DNA of 64,000 nucleotides, taken from the NCBI GenBank assembly GCA_001314625.1, contig LJSH01000001.1:1-64000 (forward strand), read 5' to 3'. The notes beneath the pieces were generated by a model. The model did not search any database, was not told the origin of the DNA, and was given only the letters and a program-made list of their open reading frames with translations. The position numbers were made by a program, and so were the translations under genes. Positions 58,611 to 64,000 of this stretch are shown here, piece by piece. Every line of letters begins with the position of its first letter. Positions within the stretch are counted from its first letter, which is position 1. This DNA is from Oceanicaulis sp. HLUCCA04 (lineage in GTDB: Bacteria; Pseudomonadota; Alphaproteobacteria; Caulobacterales; Maricaulaceae).

Positions 58611-59582
58611 TTATCTGACGCACAGAACGTCGGACAAGGCGCCATTGGACGGGGCCGTGCGGCCCTGACCAATGAAGTAGTGATTGCTGCGCCCCTGATC
58701 AGTGACGACATAATAGGCCGCACCGCGGAAGCCTTCGCCCCGGCACATGGCATCGGCCGTGACCTGGTCGCAGGCGCGCTGGTCAAAACCGCTCATGCAG
58801 CGGGCAATCGGGGCGCCGCTGATACGCGGATTGGCGAAATAGGCGCTTTGCGCACCGCGCGTGCCGCCAAACACCATGCCCGGCCGCAGGTTTGATCCGG
58901 GGTTGTAGCCAGGATTGGGGTTATAGCCGGGGTTGGGATTAGCCGGAGCCGGTGGATTGTACTGCGAGGCCGGCGAGGCGGAACTGATCGCGCTGTCGAG
59001 CCCCAGCCGGCGCAGATCGGAGACGTCACGCTCCAGCGTTTCGCAATTTCCACCCAGGTTTGCGTGCTCGCACACGATCCATTCGCCGCCCAGCACACGC
59101 AAGGAGCGGGTGCGGTCATTCATCTGGATCGAGGCGAAATTGTCAGTCCGGGCGGCAATCAGGCGGGCCTCGCCGCCGAAATTCGGCTCGGAGAACACCA
59201 TCAGGCCCTCACGGCCACCGCGGCGGAAATTGACCGGCCGGGCCGAGCTGATCTGGCGGTTCCAGCCGCCTGAAAGCTGCGCCGCATCCTCCCAGAAAAT
59301 CAGGCAGGTGCTGCGATAATTGATGTCCTGACAGACCTCCCAGTAGCCGCGCTCGATACGAAAGGAGCTTGGCGCATCATTGAAGTTGATGCGGCGGAAA
59401 TCCGGGGCTTCGCCATCAATGCGCACTGACCGGCCGGTGAAGTTGGGGCCTTCAAAGAATTCGATGACAGGTGGCCCGCCGCCACCGGGGCGGCCACGCT
59501 GGGCTTCGGCGTCCATCGGCACGGCGATAAAGGCAACAGCCGCCGCTCCCAGAATGGCAAGCGATTGAACCAGATTTTTCAT
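58611..59582 (-). CDS. Secreted beta/gamma-crystallin-like protein
   Basis: A 323-residue exported protein with a signal peptide cut near MDAEAQ (about residue 27). Residues about 38-205 hold two or more Greek-key units of the beta/gamma-crystallin type: VIEFFEGPNFTGRSVRIDGE, YWEVCQDINYRSTCLIF, LMVFSEPNFGGEARLIA and EWIVCEHANLGGNCETLERD. A Pro/Asn/Gly/Tyr linker with repeated NPNPGYNPG follows, then a C-terminal Cys-containing region of about 75 residues (ARCMSGFDQRACDQ). Microbial members often bind calcium; the consensus N/D-N/D-x-x-S/T-S is not obvious here. The function is unknown. GGGAG precedes ATG. Confidence 0.85.
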   Translation of the reverse strand: MKNLVQSLAILGAAAVAFIAVPMDAEAQRGRPGGGGPPVIEFFEGPNFTGRSVRIDGEAPDFRRINFNDAPSSFRIERGYWEVCQDINYRSTCLIFWEDAAQLSGGWNRQISSARPVNFRRGGREGLMVFSEPNFGGEARLIAARTDNFASIQMNDRTRSLRVLGGEWIVCEHANLGGNCETLERDVSDLRRLGLDSAISSASPASQYNPPAPANPNPGYNPNPGYNPGSNLRPGMVFGGTRGAQSAYFANPRISGAPIARCMSGFDQRACDQVTADAMCRGEGFRGAAYYVVTDQGRSNHYFIGQGRTAPSNGALSDVLCVR

Positions 59583-59605
59583 GGCGGATTCTCCCTTTCC
59601 AGCCT

Positions 59606-59670
59606 GTTCACGGCGCCAAGACTGAACGGCGCGCCGTGAACCCCCGATGAAGGCAGGCGACTGCCTTCAT
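59606..59670. repeat. Two perfect inverted repeats between ggt and the crystallin-like gene
   Basis: GTTCACGGCGC (59606-59616) pairs with GCGCCGTGAAC (59631-59641), and ATGAAGGCAG (59647-59656) pairs with CTGCCTTCAT (59661-59670). They fill most of the gap between two minus-strand genes. The second may end the ggt transcript; the first sits directly before the crystallin ribosome site and could fold in its leader. Confidence 0.6.
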
Positions 59671-59687
59671 TCACCTTTTCTCCTTGC

Positions 59688-61460
59688 CTAATAGCCTTGC
59701 GCAGCGCCGTCGGTGCGCATTTCCGACGCCGCCGAGAGCACACCGGTCTCCGGGTCGCGCCGGATCGCCTGATAGCCGCCAAATCCGCCATCACTGGCAC
59801 CCAGCACATGGCCGCGCCGTTCCAGCTCGTCGCGCACATCCTGCGGCACGCCGCCTTCCAGATGGACCACGCCCATGCCGGCCGGCGTGCCAAGCCCGTC
59901 TGTGGGCTCGGTCGAGCCTTCGTGACGCCAGCGCGCGCCGTCACCGGCCTGCTGAATGTTCAGGCCGAAATCGATCATGTTGGTCAGCACCTGGACATGA
60001 CCTTGCGGCTGCATGCCGCCGCCCATCACACCAAAGCTCAAATAGCCCTGTCCCTCATAGGTCACCATGCCCGGAATGATGGTGTGGAAGGGGCGCTTGC
60101 CCGGCTCGAACACGTTGGGGTGGTCCTCATCCAGCGAGAACATTTCGCCCCGGTTCTGGAACATGAAGCCCAGCCCGTCCGGGACAATGCCTGCGCCCAT
60201 GCCGCGATAGTTCGACTGGATCAGCGACACCATCATGCCGCTGGAATCGGCCGTTGTCAGATAGGTCGTGTCGCTATGCTCCAGCGGGGCCGGATCACCG
60301 GGACCAACCTGTCCCATCGCCTGTTCCATCGAGATGAGGGCGCGGCGCTCGTCAGCATATTCCTCCGACAACAGCCAATCGACGGGCGCAGGCTGATAGG
60401 CCGGATCGGCGTAGAAGCGCGCCCGGTCCTCGAAGGCGAGGCGCTTGGCCTCGATCATCACGTGCAGCGCGTCGGCGCTCATATAGCCCATCGAGGCCAG
60501 ATCGTATTCTTCAAGGATGTTGAGCATTTGCAGGACGCTCATGCCCTGTCCTTGCGGCGGTATCTGCCAGACATCATAGCCCCGGTAATTGACCGTCACC
60601 GGGTCCACCCATTCAGAGGTGTGCGCCGCGAGGTCCTCATAGCGCAGCCAGCCGCCGATCCGGCGCATATAGGCGTCGATCGTGCGGGCAATCTCGCCTT
60701 CGTAATAGACATCGCGGCCCTGTTCGGCCAGCAGGCGGTAGGTGCGGGCCAGGTCGGGATTGCGGAAAATCTCGCCTTCGGCGGGGGCATTGCCCTCTGC
60801 ATTCAGATAGGTGGCGCGCGCATTGTCGAATTCGTTGAACGCGCCCGCATCATAGCGCGCCTGAAGGATGCGCATATTGCGGTCCCAGTAATAGGCAATC
60901 GTCTGGCTGACGGGGAAGCCTTCTTCCGCGTACCGGATGGCCGGTGCCAGCACCTCCTCCATCGGCAGGCGGCCAAAGCGCTCATGCAGGGTGAACCAGC
61001 CATCGACCGTTCCGGGCACCGAGACAGGAAGGGGGCCGACCGGCGGGATGGTGCCTTCAGGCGTCAGGTTGGCGCGCACCGTCTCGATATCGAGCCCCAT
61101 CGGCGAGCGGCCCGCACCGTTGAGCCCGTAGACCTGCTCGGTTTCCGGGTCGTAGACGAGGACGAAAATATCGCCGCCAATCCCGTTACCCGTAGGCTCC
61201 ATAAGGCCGAGAACCGCGTTCATAGCGATGGCCGCGTCGACCGCATTACCGCCGGCTTTCAGAATATCGATCCCCACCATGCTGGCCAGCGGCTGGGCCG
61301 AGGCTGCCGCCCCATTGACGGCCTGTATCGGCGAGCGGCCGGCATAATGGTCGCCCGTGATCCGGTCACCGGGGTGGAATGTCTGGGCGGTTGCGGCCGG
61401 GAAAAGCTGGGTAAAGGCCATGGCGGCTCCTGCGGCCAGCAGTGATTTGATCAGTTTCAT
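59688..61460 (-). CDS. ggt: Gamma-glutamyltransferase
   Basis: A 590-residue periplasmic enzyme that cleaves glutathione and transfers its gamma-glutamyl group. The signal peptide is MKLIKSLLAAGAAMAFTQ... cut near ATAQ (about residue 26). The precursor self-cleaves before the nucleophilic Thr in LEHSDTTYLTTADSSG. Other segments are NAVDAAIAMNAVLGLMEPTG, GIGGDIFVLVYD, and SNYRGMGAGIVPDGLGFMFQ. ATG 61460 has GGGGAGC ahead; the frame open to 61541 lacks a signal peptide. It could work with the glutathione transferases elsewhere in the window in glutathione turnover. Confidence 0.95.
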   Translation of the reverse strand: MKLIKSLLAAGAAMAFTQLFPAATAQTFHPGDRITGDHYAGRSPIQAVNGAAASAQPLASMVGIDILKAGGNAVDAAIAMNAVLGLMEPTGNGIGGDIFVLVYDPETEQVYGLNGAGRSPMGLDIETVRANLTPEGTIPPVGPLPVSVPGTVDGWFTLHERFGRLPMEEVLAPAIRYAEEGFPVSQTIAYYWDRNMRILQARYDAGAFNEFDNARATYLNAEGNAPAEGEIFRNPDLARTYRLLAEQGRDVYYEGEIARTIDAYMRRIGGWLRYEDLAAHTSEWVDPVTVNYRGYDVWQIPPQGQGMSVLQMLNILEEYDLASMGYMSADALHVMIEAKRLAFEDRARFYADPAYQPAPVDWLLSEEYADERRALISMEQAMGQVGPGDPAPLEHSDTTYLTTADSSGMMVSLIQSNYRGMGAGIVPDGLGFMFQNRGEMFSLDEDHPNVFEPGKRPFHTIIPGMVTYEGQGYLSFGVMGGGMQPQGHVQVLTNMIDFGLNIQQAGDGARWRHEGSTEPTDGLGTPAGMGVVHLEGGVPQDVRDELERRGHVLGASDGGFGGYQAIRRDPETGVLSAASEMRTDGAAQGY

Positions 61461-61570
61461 GATGCTCCCCTTCGCCCCGATTGCTGATACTGGGGCATTT
61501 TTCGAACACATCATGGCCCGGACCGGCGCAAGCGCAAGCAAAACCCTGCGTGCCTCACAGGGGTGTGAGG

Positions 61571-63574
61571 TCAGTTGCCGCCATCATCGCCGCCACTGCG
61601 CCGCTGGCGGTCCAGCAGGCCGCGCAAGAGGTCAGCGGGCGTGGGTTCGGCCTCTTCTTCTGTATCCCCGCCGGTTTCATCGCTGTTCGGGCGTTGCCCG
61701 CTCAGCAGGCCTTCCAGCAGGCCGCGCGCCTGTCCTGTCGCCAGTTCACGCGCCACGGCTTCGAAATCGATGCTGAAGGACGGGTCGTTGAACGTGCCGC
61801 GCAGGCGAACCGGCACCGCGATACCGTTCAGCTCCGGCGTGCCGCCCTGTCCGGCCAGTGACGCCACCGCGCGCGGCGAGATCCGGTAGTCCATCGACTG
61901 TTCAGCCAGATTGAATTCGCCCGCACCAGCGACCCGCAAGAGTGGGCTGAGCATGGACAGGTCATTGTTGGACAGGACGCCATTGCGAACGGTGAATGTG
62001 CCCCCCAGCTCGCTGAAATCGGTTTCTTCCTCGGGGCCGAAGCCCTGCGGCAGCTGGCGCGTGGTAATGGCGGTCTGAACACCGCGCAGGATGCGCGCCA
62101 GATTCAGGCCTTCAATCGCCCCGTCGCTGAGGCGCAAATTGCCGTTGCCCGACAGCGAGTTCATGATGGCCGCCGTGCTCGCCCCGGAGCTGGACAGATC
62201 AACCGCGAAATTGCCCAGGCCCCGCAGAGCGGAAAAATCAGCTGCCGCACCGAGGAAGGGCTGGGTCTGCAAACCTTCCAGCTGCGCATTGAGCGTATAG
62301 CTCGGCGTCGCACTGCGGGCATTGACGACCAGCTGGCCCGAGCCATTGCCGCCATAGAGCGTGAAGCGCGACAGATCAGCCACCAGCCGGCCATTGGTCA
62401 GCCGCGCCCGGACATCGGCCTCGCTAACCTCGATCTCGCCGAAGATGAGCCGTCCGGCGGTCAGGCGCAGATCGGCGTCGACAAGACGCAGCGCGGCAAG
62501 GTCGATCTCCTCGCTGCTCCACTCTGTCTGCCCGCCAGAGGTCGTGCCCGACTGTTCTTCGGGCATGTAGGGATTAAGGTCCAGCACCGGGATGGCCAGC
62601 TGGCCGGTCAGGACGGGCCGCTCACCCCCCGTATTGGCGGTGATCGAGCCGGTGGCGGAAATCTCGTCCAGGCTGAGGCGGGCATCTTCAAAGCGGATTT
62701 CACCGGGCACGCTGGTAAAGCGGCCCTCGGCCGAGGCGCTGCGCAGCGCCGATCCCGGCGGCAGCGGCTCACCGGCCAGCCGGGCGAGCCCGACCAGATC
62801 GGCGTCCATGCTGGCATCTCCGGCCAGTTCAAGTTCGGCGCTTTCCAGTGCCTCGCCATCGAAATTCAGGTCCAGCGGGTCTGAGGAGATATTCAGCACC
62901 AGCGCCGTGCGCTGCCCTTCCATGAACGGGCGGAACCCGCCAAGGCGCGCGTCCAGCATGATTGTTTCGCCGCGCAGGGCGAAATCGCCGTGAAGGCGCG
63001 CTTCGCTGTCGAGATCAATCGCGTCGAGGCTGAGATTGAGCTGCGAGGCATCCCAGGTCTCGCTGCCATCGGAATAGCTGAGCGTGCCGTTTTCAATGCG
63101 GATGCCGGAGAAGGTGGCGTCAAAGCCCGGCGCGCCGGGCTGGCGGAACCCGCCTCCATCATTGGCCGGCGGCTGGTCAGACGCTCCGGCCCCTGCAAAC
63201 GTCCAGTTATTGCCGCTGGCGTTCTGACGCAGGCGGATGACCGGCTCCACCAGCACAAACTCGCTGACCTCCACCCGGTTGGAAAAGAGCGGCCATAGCG
63301 CCAGGCCCAGGCGCAGGCTGGAAAGCTCTGCAAACGGTTCCTCGCCAAAGCCCTGCGCATTGCCGATAGCCACATCGCTGGCGGTGATCTGCACGGCGGG
63401 CAGGATGGTCAGGCCGATATCGCCGCCAATCGTCACCTCGCGGCCGAGCTGTTCGCTTGCGCGCCGCTCTATCTCGCCGCGCCAGTTTTCCGGGCTGACG
63501 AGCATTGGCACGATCAGCGCGGCGGCTACGCCCAGTCCGGCAAGAACGACGAGGATGAGGAGTAGGCGGCGCAT
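61571..63574 (-). CDS. AsmA family protein
   Basis: A 667-residue envelope protein. One N-terminal membrane helix (LLLILVVLAGLGVAAALIVP) is followed by the AsmA start region VTIGGDIGLTILPAVQITAS and a long beta-rich body. The C-terminal AsmA_2 domain includes GNGNLRLSDGAIEGLNLARI, FSELGGTFTVRNGVLSNNDL and LRVAGAGEFNLAEQSMDYRI. AsmA-like proteins are thought to bridge inner and outer membranes and to affect lipid transport. The C-terminal tail is acidic and low-complexity. It lies upstream of ggt on the same strand (110-base gap). Confidence 0.93.
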   Translation of the reverse strand: MRRLLLILVVLAGLGVAAALIVPMLVSPENWRGEIERRASEQLGREVTIGGDIGLTILPAVQITASDVAIGNAQGFGEEPFAELSSLRLGLALWPLFSNRVEVSEFVLVEPVIRLRQNASGNNWTFAGAGASDQPPANDGGGFRQPGAPGFDATFSGIRIENGTLSYSDGSETWDASQLNLSLDAIDLDSEARLHGDFALRGETIMLDARLGGFRPFMEGQRTALVLNISSDPLDLNFDGEALESAELELAGDASMDADLVGLARLAGEPLPPGSALRSASAEGRFTSVPGEIRFEDARLSLDEISATGSITANTGGERPVLTGQLAIPVLDLNPYMPEEQSGTTSGGQTEWSSEEIDLAALRLVDADLRLTAGRLIFGEIEVSEADVRARLTNGRLVADLSRFTLYGGNGSGQLVVNARSATPSYTLNAQLEGLQTQPFLGAAADFSALRGLGNFAVDLSSSGASTAAIMNSLSGNGNLRLSDGAIEGLNLARILRGVQTAITTRQLPQGFGPEEETDFSELGGTFTVRNGVLSNNDLSMLSPLLRVAGAGEFNLAEQSMDYRISPRAVASLAGQGGTPELNGIAVPVRLRGTFNDPSFSIDFEAVARELATGQARGLLEGLLSGQRPNSDETGGDTEEEAEPTPADLLRGLLDRQRRSGGDDGGN

Positions 63575-63735
63575 GATGTGTTAGCTCCCGTTTTTGCGGC
63601 AGGGCCGGGTAAGACAGCAGTTCCGCTGCCCCCGGCATTATGTTTAACTCCTTCGGGTAACGGTTTCCATCGCCCGCGCGTTCAATTTCGTGACGGGCGG
63701 GAAAACACCGGATTTTTTCAAGGGGAGGGCCTGAC

Positions 63736-64000
63736 ATGTCTGATTTCGTCGATACGCCTGCGGGCCGCCTGCCATTGGTCAAAATGGACCGGCGCGAGAT
63801 ACTCCTCGGGCTGGCCGCTGGCAGCGTGGTGCCTCTGGTGGCGGGCTGCACCGCGCACAATGAAGCGTTGGGCCGCAGCCAGCTGATGATGGTCTCGGAC
63901 GCGCAGATCGCCCAGCTTTCCCAGCAGACCTGGCAGCAATCGCTGGCGCAGGAGCGCGTCAGCCGCGATGCCGGCAAGCGCCGGCGGGTGGAGCGCGTAG
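63736..64000 (+). CDS. M48 family metalloprotease, N-terminal part (runs off the window)
   Basis: The first 88 codons of a plus-strand gene. An N-terminal RREILLGLAAGSVVPLVAGC is a Tat-like or lipoprotein signal, with the likely lipidated Cys near residue 38. The following SDAQIAQLSQQTWQQSLAQE and RVSRDAGKRRRVERV match the region before the HExxH domain of periplasmic M48 peptidases (BepA/LoiP-like). The catalytic motif lies beyond the window, so the call rests on this region only. AGGGGAGG gives a strong ribosome site. It is divergent from the AsmA gene. Confidence 0.72.
   Translation, partial: MSDFVDTPAGRLPLVKMDRREILLGLAAGSVVPLVAGCTAHNEALGRSQLMMVSDAQIAQLSQQTWQQSLAQERVSRDAGKRRRVERV

Noticed and set aside
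59697-61445. Plus-strand frame of 582 codons opposite ggt
   Set aside because: Antisense shadow; the minus-strand protein has a signal peptide and catalytic Thr.

Overview
The window reads as chromosome of a GC-rich, dimorphic-type alphaproteobacterium, most likely Caulobacterales/Maricaulales (Hyphomonadaceae-like). The evidence is a CcrM GANTC methyltransferase gene behind rnhB with a CtrA-type box and a GANTC site in its leader, an alphaproteobacterial SOS box (GAAC-N7-GAAC), a perfect EcfG general-stress promoter (GGAAC-N16-CGTT), the glyQ/glyS/ppdK cluster, ETF-ubiquinone oxidoreductase, DciA and a nadABC operon. The genus cannot be fixed from sequence alone. I see no rRNA, tRNA, CRISPR array, phage or transposase gene. 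Coding density is very high, with many ATGA or TGATG overlaps.

Layout. 0-10 kb: start of a glutaryl-CoA dehydrogenase gene, a lipoprotein amidohydrolase, mgtE, a YqjD/YqjE-like envelope stress pair, then an APC permease, SSS symporter, FAD amine oxidase and a membrane-anchored nitrilase-like protein. 10-20 kb: an EcfG-type promoter driving a 24-residue membrane microprotein and a PhnA-like membrane protein; LysR and a divergent isocitrate dehydrogenase; dusA, TauE, a crotonase and a TIGR03862 flavoprotein; SDR; lepB with a YbjQ-like gene. 20-33 kb: membrane proteins, acyl-CoA dehydrogenase, YceI-cytochrome b561-YceI, dciA/mutY, ccrM/rnhB, an SOS-box radical SAM gene, two arsenosugar-type glycosyltransferases around a Tat-type dienelactone hydrolase, and a family 4 uracil-DNA glycosylase. 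33-42 kb: ETF-QO, TPR lipoprotein, ispE, WecA-like transferase, polyprenyl synthase, DUF2007, TrmN6-like methyltransferase, a 46-residue membrane protein and a SleB-like hydrolase. 42-49 kb: minus-strand glyQ-GST-GST-glyS-ppdK. 49-54.5 kb: nadA-nadB-nadC under a palindromic operator, then a TPR-sulfotransferase. 54.5-64 kb: class V aminotransferase/Lrp divergent pair, membrane protein/HTH pair, phhA, a beta/gamma-crystallin protein, ggt, AsmA and the start of an M48 peptidase.

The most unusual feature is a set of dispersed palindromic elements. One family (about 87-105 bp, two stem-loops, ends CTGAA...TTCAG) occurs four times. Three copies are intergenic and one lies in frame inside glyS, where it is exactly 105 bp (35 codons). 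A second palindrome type sits in frame inside the TIGR04282 glycosyltransferase gene. These resemble in principle the protein-inserting palindromic elements of Rickettsia. glyS also carries an AT-rich patch of about 300 bp (about 45% G+C by hand count), suggesting a mosaic gene. Other strong regulatory signals are the EcfG promoter, SOS box, CtrA/GANTC leader, nadA operator, Lrp operator and HTH operator.
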